64,000 nt of DNA from Debaryomyces hansenii CBS767 (Eukaryota; Ascomycota; Pichiomycetes; Serinales; Debaryomycetaceae): assembly GCF_000006445.2 (NCBI RefSeq), contig NC_006045.2, positions 1,426,001 through 1,490,000 of the forward strand, in the 5' to 3' direction. Positions 20,009-29,439 of this stretch are shown here, piece by piece; position 1 is the first letter of the stretch, and every line of letters begins with the position of its first letter. The position numbers and the translations under genes are program-made. The notes beneath the pieces were generated by a model, which was given only the letters and a program-made list of their open reading frames with translations, ran no database searches and was not told where the DNA came from.

Positions 20009-22258
20009 ATGAGTATCATTGATCATGTTGTTAACGACTGGAATAGTTGTAATGGGAAGTCGAGTTCTACCACCAGTCTAACAGAAGAGTCGGCCATTTC
20101 GAAATCATACGACAACTTACCAAGGTTCACGAACTTGTCAGTTTTCCATGTAAATCTGGGCAATTATGCCATGGCAAGTGCTTCTAGTTCTGATATAGAC
20201 CTTGAAAGTTGTGAGTCCAGTAAAAAATCAACTAGTGGTACACCAGTCATTGTGGATAACGAGTTCTACATCAAGTCGTTCAATAGTAAACTTAGTCCTG
20301 TGTCTGATCATCCTAACATTTTTCGGATCCAAAACATCGATGATTTTCTAGAACTCATTCAATTTTACTATGCCAGCAAATTATTACCTTCTGAGAAGTG
20401 TTTTCCTTATTTTCATGGATTGAATAGTATTAGACAACGAATCTTTTTTTGTGGGAATCTGAACATTGAAAGCCATGACTCCTTGGCACTCCAAAACAAC
20501 GTTGTGTTACCTGATCTGTTAAGAGAACATTTCCACTTAATGTTCATTAACTCAAAAGAATCAGGTCGTCAGCTAAACAATCTGTGTCATTTAAGTGATT
20601 TGCTTACACCCAAGGAAGAGATGATTAATTTTAATGCACCACAAGAACATGCTGAGTTTATTCAATACAAAGAATTTAACCATGTTAATGAATTTTCCCC
20701 GGTCCTAAATGAATTGAACAATCGTAACTTTTCTCTGCAAATGAAACTAATGGCACCATTGTCTAACTTTCTAATTTACAATGATTCAATGGACTTTTCA
20801 ATAAACTTGAACTCGGCATTAACCGTAAATGAATTGACAACCGATAAATTTATTTATATTGTTGACGTACCATTACAGGACTGGAACCTGGTGGATCCCA
20901 GCTATTTCACTGATTTGCATGAAGATGATTTATTTCGCAAGGAGCAGAATATGCTTTTCAAGTTGAATTCTATGAAATCCCCATTTCCCAATGTTTTTAC
21001 AGGTACAATAGAGGATTTTCAAACTTTGTACTCTACTGATCATGGTTTTAAAATATTAATTCACTGTCATAAAGATGCAGAGTTTCCTAAATTGTCTGAG
21101 TTGCAGAAGTTTCTAGACAATACTAAGCACGATGTACCTTTATTCTTGGAATTCCCGTCTTCTGGCTCATTACATTCGTCATCAATAACATTTAATCAAA
21201 CTTTATGTTACCTAAACATTTTGAAATTGATACATCATTATGTTAGGATTCATGACGAAAATGTCTTTATTTTCTCTGGTGACGGATTTACAGAATTATC
21301 GATGTTAACCTTATCACTAGGTTGTCTTTGGGACGTCGATAAGAAATGTGGGTTAATTGAGGAAGTCATATTAGCAATGTTGGGTAGTGATAGAGATTTA
21401 CGTCTTTATTTTTTTAAAAATGACTTGGTATTTCTAAAAAAAATCGAAAGAATAATTAATTGGATTAAATTATTGAAATTAAATGATCGAGATCTTATCA
21501 TTGATTTGGATTATGAAGAGATTAATGTTTATTACAATTTAAGTGTTCAGAAGATTACTCCGCTACTTTACGATTGGTTTAACTTTGAGGAAGACAACAA
21601 CTTCCCATCAAAAATTTTACCCAATTTATACCTTGGTTCGCTAAAGCATGCTTCATCATACATCGTAACTGAGTGTTTAAAAATTTCCAAGATTATATGT
21701 GTTGGTGAAAGACCACTTTGGTTCAGTCAATTAAATATTATTTTTGAGCATGAAATGAATGAAATTGATCCCACTAACAAAGAAGTTATAAAGCCTATTT
21801 ATTCTTTTAATCATGATCTTACAAAGGTTTATGAAGTTTCCAATATTAATCTAAAGAGATATCCTACAATTAAACTGATCATTTTTATATACAATTTGAA
21901 AGATGATGGTAGAGATTCGATGTTACCTTTGCTTACAGATTGTCCTCCTGAAGTCCAATCGAAAATCTTAATTAATCCCGAGAATTTACATGAAAATACT
22001 TTGATTCACTGTAGAATTGGTGTTTCTAGGTCGGCAACGTTGGCCATAGCTCTGGTTATGAAATTTGGGAGCATGTCGTTAATAGATGCCTACATGTTTG
22101 TAAGAGTCCGAAGGTTTAACATTATTATCCAACCTAATTTAAGGCTTTTCTACGAATTATTTTGCTTCGAAGAGTATTTAAATCAGGGCCATAGGACGTA
22201 CTCTTGGTGGAGTTTATGTCACGACATTTCCAAACTCAATAGGCATTATTTCAATTAA
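20009..22258 (+). CDS. PPS1: Dual-specificity protein phosphatase, Pps1-like
   Basis: The 749-residue protein has a long N-terminal region (about 1-525) of helices and low-complexity segments. A dual-specificity phosphatase domain follows (about 535-735). It starts FPSKILPNLYLGSLKHA and carries the catalytic P-loop HCRIGVSRS with nucleophile Cys668, then the DSP helix IDAYMFVRVRRFNIIIQPN. This arrangement, with a large N-terminal extension and the DSP at the extreme C-terminus, matches Saccharomyces Pps1, which dephosphorylates Ser, Thr and Tyr and affects S-phase progression. The N-terminal part also contains a weakly phosphatase-like region, as in Pps1. It is convergent with DFR1, with 73 bp between stop codons. 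Confidence 0.85.
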   Translation: MSIIDHVVNDWNSCNGKSSSTTSLTEESAISKSYDNLPRFTNLSVFHVNLGNYAMASASSSDIDLESCESSKKSTSGTPVIVDNEFYIKSFNSKLSPVSDHPNIFRIQNIDDFLELIQFYYASKLLPSEKCFPYFHGLNSIRQRIFFCGNLNIESHDSLALQNNVVLPDLLREHFHLMFINSKESGRQLNNLCHLSDLLTPKEEMINFNAPQEHAEFIQYKEFNHVNEFSPVLNELNNRNFSLQMKLMAPLSNFLIYNDSMDFSINLNSALTVNELTTDKFIYIVDVPLQDWNLVDPSYFTDLHEDDLFRKEQNMLFKLNSMKSPFPNVFTGTIEDFQTLYSTDHGFKILIHCHKDAEFPKLSELQKFLDNTKHDVPLFLEFPSSGSLHSSSITFNQTLCYLNILKLIHHYVRIHDENVFIFSGDGFTELSMLTLSLGCLWDVDKKCGLIEEVILAMLGSDRDLRLYFFKNDLVFLKKIERIINWIKLLKLNDRDLIIDLDYEEINVYYNLSVQKITPLLYDWFNFEEDNNFPSKILPNLYLGSLKHASSYIVTECLKISKIICVGERPLWFSQLNIIFEHEMNEIDPTNKEVIKPIYSFNHDLTKVYEVSNINLKRYPTIKLIIFIYNLKDDGRDSMLPLLTDCPPEVQSKILINPENLHENTLIHCRIGVSRSATLAIALVMKFGSMSLIDAYMFVRVRRFNIIIQPNLRLFYELFCFEEYLNQGHRTYSWWSLCHDISKLNRHYFN

Positions 22259-22331
22259 ATTTTATTTATTAGATTTTATTATAATATTTTTACTTATTTA
22301 TTTTCAATTCATATATACATTATAACAATAG

Positions 22332-22952
22332 TTACACTTTTTTCTTCCAGTATGTATACTTGTAAGTAAAATCGCCTTCTGTGATTTCCACGTCCTCATT
22401 ATCTATTCCAGTGAATTTCAGCAAATCGTCATTTGTTTGCTTAGTCCAATCACTCGATTCTGTGTATATCGGAAATTTCAACCATGTATCCACTTCCACC
22501 GGTCTGGTGCTTTTAATTTCTGTGATGAGTAAATGTTGTACTTTTTCGTGTGAGATGAGCTTATTATATAACTCTGATCCACCTATGACAAATATTTTCT
22601 CTACCGGTTTGCTATATTCCTCAACCTTAGCCAATGCATTTTCAATAGAATTTGTCAATATAATGTCCTCATCATTTGACCCATGACTGACGTATGATCT
22701 GGACAAAACTATATTCAACCGTCCTGGTAGAGGTCTAAATTTCGTAGGTATAGACTCCCATGTCTTACGGCCCATTATAACCGCATTTATACCGTTAGGG
22801 TCTTTAGTTGTAGTTGTAACATTCTTAAAGTACTTTATCTCTTGTCTCAATCTCCACGGCATTTTTCCTTTTATTCCGATTCCTAACTCTGGTAAAAGGG
22901 CTGCCACAATCATGGCAATAGGAGGTGTTACCTTTCCATTAGCTGCTGTCAT
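22332..22952 (-). CDS. DFR1: Dihydrofolate reductase
   Basis: The enzyme reduces dihydrofolate to tetrahydrofolate with NADPH for thymidylate and purine synthesis. The 206-residue product has the fungal DHFR landmarks: ALLPELGIGIKGKMPWRLRQE near the start (active-site loop, followed by the substrate-binding helix), VIMGRKTWESIP (NADPH-binding), PLPGRLNIVLSRS, and VEKIFVIGGSELYN (cofactor GG motif). Length is normal for yeasts. An ACGCGA element, close to the MCB cell-cycle box, lies at 23027-23032, 75 bp upstream, which would fit S-phase expression. Confidence 0.96.
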   Translation of the reverse strand: MTAANGKVTPPIAMIVAALLPELGIGIKGKMPWRLRQEIKYFKNVTTTTKDPNGINAVIMGRKTWESIPTKFRPLPGRLNIVLSRSYVSHGSNDEDIILTNSIENALAKVEEYSKPVEKIFVIGGSELYNKLISHEKVQHLLITEIKSTRPVEVDTWLKFPIYTESSDWTKQTNDDLLKFTGIDNEDVEITEGDFTYKYTYWKKKV

Positions 22953-23222
22953 ATTGGCTGTCTAGTTGATAAACAATCTATCTAATAGCATTAATCAAAA
23001 AGTATTGATAATGCGACCATGCAAATACGCGACTCATCTACACGATACATAAACAAATAAACAATATATTAATAGTACACATTAATATACACCATAACAC
23101 ATTTTAGGAGAATAACTTGAGTTGATAATAGCACCGTAAACCCATAAATAAACCATTAATACAAAATTGATAAGAAAGAAATACTAATATACAGAGAAAA
23201 GCATGCCCACAGTATTGTTCGA

Positions 23223-23972
23223 TTATTTCTTTGCGGATTTCTTTGTAGCAGCTTTCTTAACAGGAGCTTTCTTGGTGGCTGGCTTCGTCACCTTCTTAGC
23301 ATCTGTCCTTTTTGGGGCAGTAGCCTTAGCAGTAGGTTTCTTAGTGACCTTTTTTGCGGCCGGTTTGGTAGCAACAGGCTTCTTAGCTACGGCTTTCTTG
23401 ACCACGGTCTTCTTCTTAGCAGCAGGAGCAACTTTAGATGCAGTCTTAGGAGCGGCCTTTTTCGTGGAGGCTTTCTTGGTGGTGGTCGTGGTGGTGGTCT
23501 TAGAAGTTGGTTTGGTTGGTTTGGTTGGTTTCGTGACCTTGGCTTCAACAGGAGCAATCTTACCCTTCTTTGCCAATTTGACAGGACCTGAAGGTCCCTT
23601 TGGTTGCAGGAAGTCACCTGTTTCAACCCCCTTTCTTAAAGCGGTGTTGAATAAAGAATCAAAGTTAACAGCGTTGATCTTGTAATTGGACTGGACGTAT
23701 TTCTTCAATCCTTGACGACTATATAACAGTTAGTAATTGGTCTGAATATGCTATTGCTTCAATATTTCAATACATACGATGAACCGTTTCTTTCCTTTAA
23801 TGTTTCAATTGCTGATTTGATCATATCTATGATGTTAGTACTAAATTCAGATGTGGGAACCGCTTTTTGGGGCCTAATTTTTCTCCTTCCTTCTCAGGTC
23901 ATACGTACCTTTGTAAGTTAATTTAGAAGCTGGTAAAGCTTCAGCTTTGGATATTTTTGTCTTTGGGCCCAT
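23223..23972 (-). CDS. HHO1: Linker histone H1 (two introns)
   Basis: The gene is join(23223-23718, 23778-23826, 23909-23972) on the minus strand. Intron 1 is 82 nt (GTACGT donor, TACTAAC, CATAG) and intron 2 is 59 nt (GTATGT donor, TACTAAC, ATATAG). The 202-residue protein begins [20 protein letters not shown]. The winged-helix globular domain spans about residues 16-85 ([20 protein letters not shown], then [19 protein letters not shown]). The tail is Lys/Ala/Pro/Thr-rich, as in H1 C-terminal domains that bind linker DNA. Unlike Saccharomyces Hho1, which has two globular domains, only one is present. An unspliced reading would miss the first 41 residues, about a third of the globular domain. 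Confidence 0.92.
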
Positions 23973-24315
23973 TGGAATCGATTATATAATGTTTATTTAA
24001 AATTAAATGAAGAAAAGGAAATAAATTAATAAATAAACAAGGGCGAACTGGGTTTGGAATGACTTCAAAACAAATTGCAAAAAATAGTGCGCAATACAAT
24101 AACAACTGTTCATCACCGACTACGAAATAACAGCAGCAACAGGAACAATATAGCATAACCGAGAGTTCCGTTCTTAAGAGCTATATCTTCTTTCCCTACC
24201 TGGTCTTTTTCTGGCGTAATTTACACAATAGAAAAGCATTTATTTCGATTGACAAAAATAATATCATTAATCATTATGTTTAAAAATAATATATACAAAT
24301 ATGAGTGTTTATCAC
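23973..24315. other. Intergenic interval upstream of HHO1
   Basis: This 343-bp AT-rich spacer contains the HHO1 promoter and the 3' end of the following gene. A 71-codon open frame here starts inside HHO1 exon 1 on the same strand and looks like chance. I see no perfect MCB or histone-type element. Confidence 0.5.
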
Positions 24316-25245
24316 TTAAGGACAAACCTCGGCTTCACTCCACAGCTGAGTAGAATCTTTAGCATAAATGTACCGTCTATCCTTGTCAAGCTCATATAAA
24401 TCCACGTAATCTATAAAAAGGCCAACGACTGCGAAATTCTTCAAGCCGTCCTCGTCCTTCTTACCATCGACTCCCCTATTTATAGAATCTATTAACTTCT
24501 GGTTTTCGTTGTTTATAGGTGTTGTAGGTGTCGGCTTCCTAAACGATTTCTTCAAGGGTTTACTTAAGTTGAACCACAAGCGCTTGTGTTCAGTTTCCCA
24601 TTCTTGTTCGGTAGGAGGGTAGTAGTCAATGCTGGATAAATCTTGCAAGTTGGTGTACGAAATGTTCTCTGATGATTTTTGCTTCTGTACTTGTGACAAA
24701 AGCGACGGCGAGAGAAGACTGTGGCTAATAGGGGTCACTTGGCAAGATGAATCATTTTCGGATCCCGAATTAAGCGACGAGGATGTGTTAGTCGCTTTTA
24801 TTTCGAGTTCTTCTTCATCATCATCTTCGTCCGAGTCGCTGTCACTAGAGTTCTGGTAGTTGTTCTGTATTATGGTCTTTGGTTGTATACTAGACAAGTC
24901 GATGACCGGCTTGTATGTGTTGTCGATGATTCTTGCCATACCTCGGAATCTGAACTGTTTTCTGATCTTGGGGAAGTAAAATACCGCTTCGAACTTATCG
25001 TTCGTCAACAATTCTTTGTATTTATTGGTTCTCTTGTCTGTCACACACGTAATCACGTTGCTGTTTCTATCGTCAAATAAGAATCCTCTATAAACAAGCG
25101 TCCTGACATGAGGAAATCCCTGAGAATCTACCGTAGCAAATTGAAAAGTGATGAACGGAGGATCGTTCTCGTTGGCCGCCAATTCAGCCTCCGTGGCCGA
25201 TTTGAACGTGGGGATCCATGGCGCCATATATTGAAATTGTAACAT
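24316..25245 (-). CDS. Alr4036/pyridoxamine-oxidase-like FMN-binding protein (YLR456W/YPR172W type)
   Basis: The 309-residue protein carries a split-barrel FMN-binding fold: FITFQFATVDSQGFPHVRTL, VYRGFLFDDRNSN and ITCVTDKRTNKYKELL near the N-terminus, then a strand pair (EAVFYFPKIRKQFRFRGMAR). This matches the pyridoxamine 5'-phosphate oxidase-like family that includes the uncharacterised yeast proteins YLR456W and YPR172W. An acidic Ser/Asp/Glu insertion (about 130-200) makes it longer than those (about 200 residues), and the C-terminal part (WETEHKRLWFNLSKPLKKSF) resembles the family's end. Activity is unproven in the family. The second ATG (25227, MAPWIPTF) may be the true start. Confidence 0.7.
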   Translation of the reverse strand: MLQFQYMAPWIPTFKSATEAELAANENDPPFITFQFATVDSQGFPHVRTLVYRGFLFDDRNSNVITCVTDKRTNKYKELLTNDKFEAVFYFPKIRKQFRFRGMARIIDNTYKPVIDLSSIQPKTIIQNNYQNSSDSDSDEDDDEEELEIKATNTSSSLNSGSENDSSCQVTPISHSLLSPSLLSQVQKQKSSENISYTNLQDLSSIDYYPPTEQEWETEHKRLWFNLSKPLKKSFRKPTPTTPINNENQKLIDSINRGVDGKKDEDGLKNFAVVGLFIDYVDLYELDKDRRYIYAKDSTQLWSEAEVCP

Positions 25246-26408
25246 TTTCCGGATTATTCAACTTGTAAGTCTTCGGTGAGCGTATTGATCCGTTTTTCTA
25301 CCCTTTTTTCTATCCTTCAATCAGGTCTTGCAAGGTGTACTTATTCGTCCTCCTTAATGAAAGGAATAACCCAGCTATTGTGATTAGTACTCAAAAACTT
25401 GCAATTAGTTTTTTATTTACGTTTGCCGTAATAATTCTTGTACTCCCACGAACAACGATGATCAGAGAGAATTTTTTATTTCGGCCCTTTTATGTTCCAA
25501 ATGAACAAATAAATATTTGTTTATTGGTCTTCTATCAACTATACTATAGATCTGGTGGTGTCTATAGTTACTTGTAGATATTACTCTAATATAAATTTAC
25601 AATTTGTAAATTTTTCATATCCCTAAGCTCTTCTGACCACTAAATTTTCATTGTCTACAATCGTGGTAACTCCTCGTGGGTTCCACGCAATATACAGGGG
25701 TCCTACTAACCAGATGCCAAAAGAATGCCATTTACATCATACGTTGTTTTGATTATGCATCTGAATTGGCATTGGTGTGTTACACGTTCCAATACATTCT
25801 AGCCTTTCATTATACACTAAGATGACGAGATAGCTACGTGGTTTTATCTCATGTGGTTCCGATGCCCTACGTTTAACCTCTATATTTGCGACTCATATTT
25901 CGGATCGGTAATGCTATAAAATCCTAATTTATTTTCTTCCGATGAAATGAACGGTAAGTGCCAATTGTAGGATGTTAGGCATTGTTCCTATCTGAACCGG
26001 CTCGTGTAAATAGTGAGAAATTGAGTATGGTATCAATGGCATTGTGCCCAGTGGGATCAAGATTCAGACATCAATCTGTCACCGTTGTATGTTTTTACAC
26101 AGAATGACATGTTGTCGTTTACGTTCTCTATCAATCGCGTCTCTATCTAAGTATCCCGTATCATAATAGCGCTCACCGTAGAAACCACTTAATGAATCAA
26201 TAATAATACTACGTGATAATCTAAATAAATCTTTGACAGTAAACATTTCTATTCTCTATACCTTTGTAGCACCCAAACCTTTCCAGAACCACTCATATAT
26301 CCATTAAAATTGGACATCAAATAACTTTAAAAAGGCCATAAAAACTAATGAAAATAGACAGTGAGCTCACTATATGTGTGATTAATCTGGACGAACTTAT
26401 AGGAATTG
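25246..26408. other. Long intergenic region upstream of tRNA-Leu
   Basis: This 1.16-kb stretch has no supported gene. It lies between an Alr4036-type gene and a tRNA gene, a common home for retrotransposon LTR remnants. I looked for TG...CA ends with target duplications and found no convincing LTR. Confidence 0.5.
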
Positions 26409-26491
26409 GGTACTCTGGCCGAGTTGGTCTAAGGCGCCAGGGTAAGGTCCTGGTCTCTTCGGAGGCGCGAGTTCGAATCTCGCGGGTATCA
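26409..26491 (+). tRNA. tL(AAG): tRNA-Leu(AAG)
   Basis: The cloverleaf can be drawn by eye. Acceptor arms are GGTACTC / GGGTATC with two G-U pairs. The D arm begins GGCCGAGTTGG. The anticodon stem is CCAGG/CCTGG with loop GTAAGGT, giving anticodon AAG. A long class II variable arm (TCTCTTCGGAGG) follows, then the T arm GCGAGTTCGAATCTCGC and discriminator A. There is no intron. The long variable arm and A discriminator fit leucine. With A34 modified to inosine it would read CUU, CUC and CUA, leaving CUG to the Ser-CAG tRNA of this clade. Confidence 0.93.
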
Positions 26492-26811
26492 TTATCCATT
26501 ACCAGCGATTCCTTTCTTTTTTTTTCGCGAACAGTACATAGTAAATATGCCAAATGGATGAAATTTATGTGAAATTAATATGCAAAGTAACGGAAGGATG
26601 GCCGCTTGGAGGCAAGTATCAATGCCATAGATTGTCGTAACTTAAAACCCAAAACGATAAATTCGTATTACACATGTATAATTATCTGCAGAATATTTAA
26701 GTATGCATTGACTATGAAAATACTGAGTAGAGGAGGAAAGAACCGGAATGTCATAACTAGCATAACATATTTTGCCCAATATCAAATTGGGAATTAGGAG
26801 GGAAACTTAGT
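26492..26811. other. Intergenic interval between tRNA-Leu and RSR1
   Basis: This 320-bp spacer contains the pol III terminator and the RSR1 3' flank. A 63-codon open frame at 26606 has no protein-like features. Confidence 0.6.
26517..26525 (+). terminator. RNA polymerase III terminator (T9)
   Basis: A run of nine T residues begins 26 bp after the tRNA 3' end on the coding strand, the standard pol III stop signal. Confidence 0.8.
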
Positions 26812-27597
26812 TCACATTATAACACAGCATTTGGACTTGTTCTTGGAATCTGGATTGGAAGCGTCTTTTTTGGCTTGATTAGAACGGGCTTTTTTGGACA
26901 GATCTTTATTCTTAGAAGTAGTATTTGTAGCATCAGCAGCGACGACAGCGTTGTTGTCACCTGCTTCGTCTGCCGTCACCTCGTTTTGCTTTTGTAATTC
27001 CTTCTGTTGTTTCTTTTCTGCACTGGTAGCTGCGTCTTTTCTCATGATTTGTCTTACAACGTCGACGAATGCCTCGTCAACGTTTGTCTTATACATGGCA
27101 CTGGTTTCATAAAATGGCACAAGACCCCAATCCTGTGACACTTTTATACCATCGTCGATACTTAATTCTCTATCGTCATTTAAATCACATTTGTTACCAA
27201 TTAAGACCATTGGCACGTTATCAGAATCCTTGATACGCAATACCTGTTCTCTCAAAGCCAACAATTCTTTCAACGAGTTTTCGTCGGTCACAGAATACAC
27301 CAACAAGAATCCCTTACCTGATTTAATGTACAATTCTCTCATGGCTGTGAATTGGGCTACCCCTGCCGTATCCAAAATTTCCAAATCACAAGCTCTACCA
27401 TCTATTTCGATTTGCTTTCTGTATGAGTCTTCGATAGTTGGGTCGTAACTTTCGACGTACACACCCTGAACAAATTGAACAGTAACTGACGATTTACCAA
27501 CCCCGCCAGCACCTAAAACTACTACTTTATAATCTATGCTTGTTAGTATGACACAAATTCCTTGTAATATCTAGTTTCTACCGTACATACCTCTCAT
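26812..27597 (-). CDS. RSR1: Rsr1/Bud1 Ras-family GTPase for bud-site selection (one intron)
   Basis: The gene is join(26812-27533, 27591-27597) on the minus strand. A 7-nt first exon (ATGAGAG) is followed by a 57-nt intron with GTATGT donor, TACTAAC branch point and CATAG acceptor. The spliced 242-residue protein begins [20 protein letters not shown], the P-loop. Switch I is YDPTIEDSY and switch [15 protein letters not shown], both like Rap/Rsr1 rather than Ras. NKCD and ETSA complete the G motifs. A Lys-rich tail ends in the CaaX box CVIM for prenylation. Rsr1 marks the bud or hyphal site at the plasma membrane and signals to Cdc24. Without splicing, the P-loop and start are lost. Confidence 0.95.
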
Positions 27598-27938
27598 GTT
27601 CCTAACAATCACCTAATTGAACTGTATACTAGTGGTATATATATATATATCGGAACTATAGCACTGTAAAATTTATTTGATAATATATGAAATATTGTTG
27701 TTTTTAAATTTTATCAAAAACGTACCGATTTTCTTAACGTGTCCCTAAACGAAAAACCGAGTTTCGATTATTGCAAAATGTTGCTGAACTACAAGCAATT
27801 GAATACATCATTAATGAATAATATATAAGCATAAATAGTGAATCACATATATAAAATAAATACATCAAACAACTGTCTTACTTTAATTGCATTAAAGCCA
27901 AAGCCGCAGGCTTAGGACTCTCGAAACCTTGGAATCAA
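27598..27938. other. Intergenic interval, RSR1 promoter
   Basis: These 341 bp are AT-rich, with a TATATATA run near 27640 and the 3' flank of the next gene. Nothing else is supported. Confidence 0.6.
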
Positions 27939-28949
27939 CTAATAATGCAAAACATCTGGTACAGGACCTAAAGGTGTAATACCATTAGGATTTATACCAA
28001 CGTGAGACTTGGTGTAATGACATTTAATATGGTGGAAGTCAGTTGTTTCGTTGAAACCTGGAATTTTCCAATATAATAATCTCAACCAATTGTGAATATT
28101 AGGATAATCGTATCTGATCATCTTTAAATTACATTTGAAATGTTGAACATAAACGGCATCGAATCTGACAATTGTAGTAAATAATCTAATATCGGCCTCT
28201 GTAATTTTGTTATCTAATAAAAATTCGATTTTGTTAGGACCTTCGTGGTTCTTGGCCAAGATCAGTTCAACTTTGTCAAGATGGTTGAAAACATTGACTA
28301 CCTCTTTATCATAAACTTCTTGCTTAGTAGAGAAACCGGTCTTATAAACACCATTGTTTATATTGTCATAAATCCACGAATTGATTTCATCGATAGCCTC
28401 TCTCATGTCTTTTGGATACAAATCTAACTCGGCATATTCAGACGACAATAACGAATTGAACTCACTGTTAAGCATTCTCAAGATTTCACTTGATTCGTTG
28501 TTCACGATGGTTTCTAATTTCTTGTCCCATAAAACCGGGACGGTAAATCTACCCGAATACTCTGGATCTGCTTTGAAGTACAATTGCTTGATTCTATCAA
28601 ACCCGTGCAAGTGGTCTTCAGTGCCGTTCAGAATATCGCTATTTGATGACCTTTTACTGGCTTCTTCCTTATTCATAAATCTCCATCCATTATTATCCAT
28701 GTGCCAATGCACAACCGAAACTGATATAATTTGAGTCAATCCTTTCAAAACTCTAGTAATCAATGTTCTGTGGGCCCATGGACATGCCATGGACACATAC
28801 AAGTGATAACGGTTCAATTCAGGTTTAAATTTGGAATTTTCGGCATTGGAAATGAAATTACGGAATTTCGATGATTGTCTCTTATAAGACCCGGAATCAT
28901 CAGCGAACTTCAAAATCTCAAGTGGTTTACCTTCTTTGTTTGTAGCCAT
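27939..28949 (-). CDS. ECM4: Glutathione S-transferase, Xi/omega-like (Ecm4 type), copy 1
   Basis: The 336-residue protein is an S-glutathionyl-(hydro)quinone reductase-type glutathione transferase, the Ecm4/Gto family. The redox motif CPWAH has Cys56 in the thioredoxin-like domain after RYHLYVSMA. The Xi-class segment HWHMDNNGWRF and the NNESSEI glutathione-binding loop follow, then a helical C-terminal domain (EADIRLFTTIVRFDAVYVQH, NIHNWLRLLYW). Such enzymes deglutathionylate quinones and small thiol adducts using glutathione. The gene is a tandem duplicate of the one at 29440-30447 on the same strand, with a 117-bp identical tract. TTAGTAA and TTACTAA elements lie upstream. Confidence 0.87.
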   Translation of the reverse strand: MATNKEGKPLEILKFADDSGSYKRQSSKFRNFISNAENSKFKPELNRYHLYVSMACPWAHRTLITRVLKGLTQIISVSVVHWHMDNNGWRFMNKEEASKRSSNSDILNGTEDHLHGFDRIKQLYFKADPEYSGRFTVPVLWDKKLETIVNNESSEILRMLNSEFNSLLSSEYAELDLYPKDMREAIDEINSWIYDNINNGVYKTGFSTKQEVYDKEVVNVFNHLDKVELILAKNHEGPNKIEFLLDNKITEADIRLFTTIVRFDAVYVQHFKCNLKMIRYDYPNIHNWLRLLYWKIPGFNETTDFHHIKCHYTKSHVGINPNGITPLGPVPDVLHY

Positions 28950-29104
28950 AGTGAAATATGGATGAATTGACTATTTAGGTGTTTAATAATCTTCGTCTAG
29001 AATAGTCTGAATATAATTGTAGCTTTAAATATTAGAAGATTTGATTTGCTGTGGGGGGGGTGAATATTACAATTGCTTCAGTCACATGAGTAACTATACG
29101 AGCT

Positions 29105-29111
29105 TTAGTAA
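29105..29111 (+). promoter_or_regulatory. Yap1/Cap1-type element TTAGTAA upstream of ECM4 copy 1
   Basis: TTAGTAA lies 156 bp upstream of the copy 1 ATG. AP-1-like factors bind TTASTMA-type sites in oxidative-stress genes, including glutathione transferases. Confidence 0.4.
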
Positions 29112-29330
29112 CTTTTTATTAATTCTTTCAGTCGTTGACAATGCATAACCTGTACTGGTCGGATCACCCTAAAAGTTAATTCATCATACGAGTTTTATTA
29201 TGGACGCTACTTTTGGAAGTGTTGATCGTGTTATCTAAATTTTCGGCACTTCATAATACGGTTCACAATTGCTGCAACTAGACCCTACGATAAAATAGGG
29301 CCATTGGTGTGATGGAAATTTAGCATTTCA

Positions 29331-29337
29331 TTACTAA
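29331..29337 (+). promoter_or_regulatory. Yap1/Cap1-type element TTACTAA between the ECM4 copies
   Basis: A canonical TTACTAA lies 380 bp upstream of copy 1 and about 100 bp past the stop of copy 2. Confidence 0.35.
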
Positions 29338-29439
29338 ATGACTCAAAATTATAAGTGTAGAGGATATAGTTAACGAGTAGAATATAGTAGTAAATGGAAT
29401 ATATGAAACTAAGTAATTATCAGGTTTCCATGCATTAGT

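Larger units (their letters stand above)
28950..29439. other. Spacer between the two ECM4-type genes
   Basis: This 490-bp spacer contains a run of eight G at 29053-29060 and two AP-1-like elements (TTAGTAA at 29105, TTACTAA at 29331). It does not resemble the other ECM4 promoter by eye, so the duplication either excluded the promoter or is old. Confidence 0.6.

Noticed and set aside
23387..23626. 79-codon Pro/Arg-rich frame inside HHO1
   Set aside because: It is a shadow of the Lys/Ala-rich H1 tail in another frame.
25778..26245. Possible solo LTR upstream of tRNA-Leu (TGTTAC...AAACA)
   Set aside because: Ends are only loosely inverted, no 5-bp target duplication flanks it (TGGTG versus TTTCT), and no primer-binding or second copy is seen. 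A library search would be decisive.
26348..26572. 74-codon frame across the tRNA gene
   Set aside because: It is explained by the tRNA sequence and its flanks.
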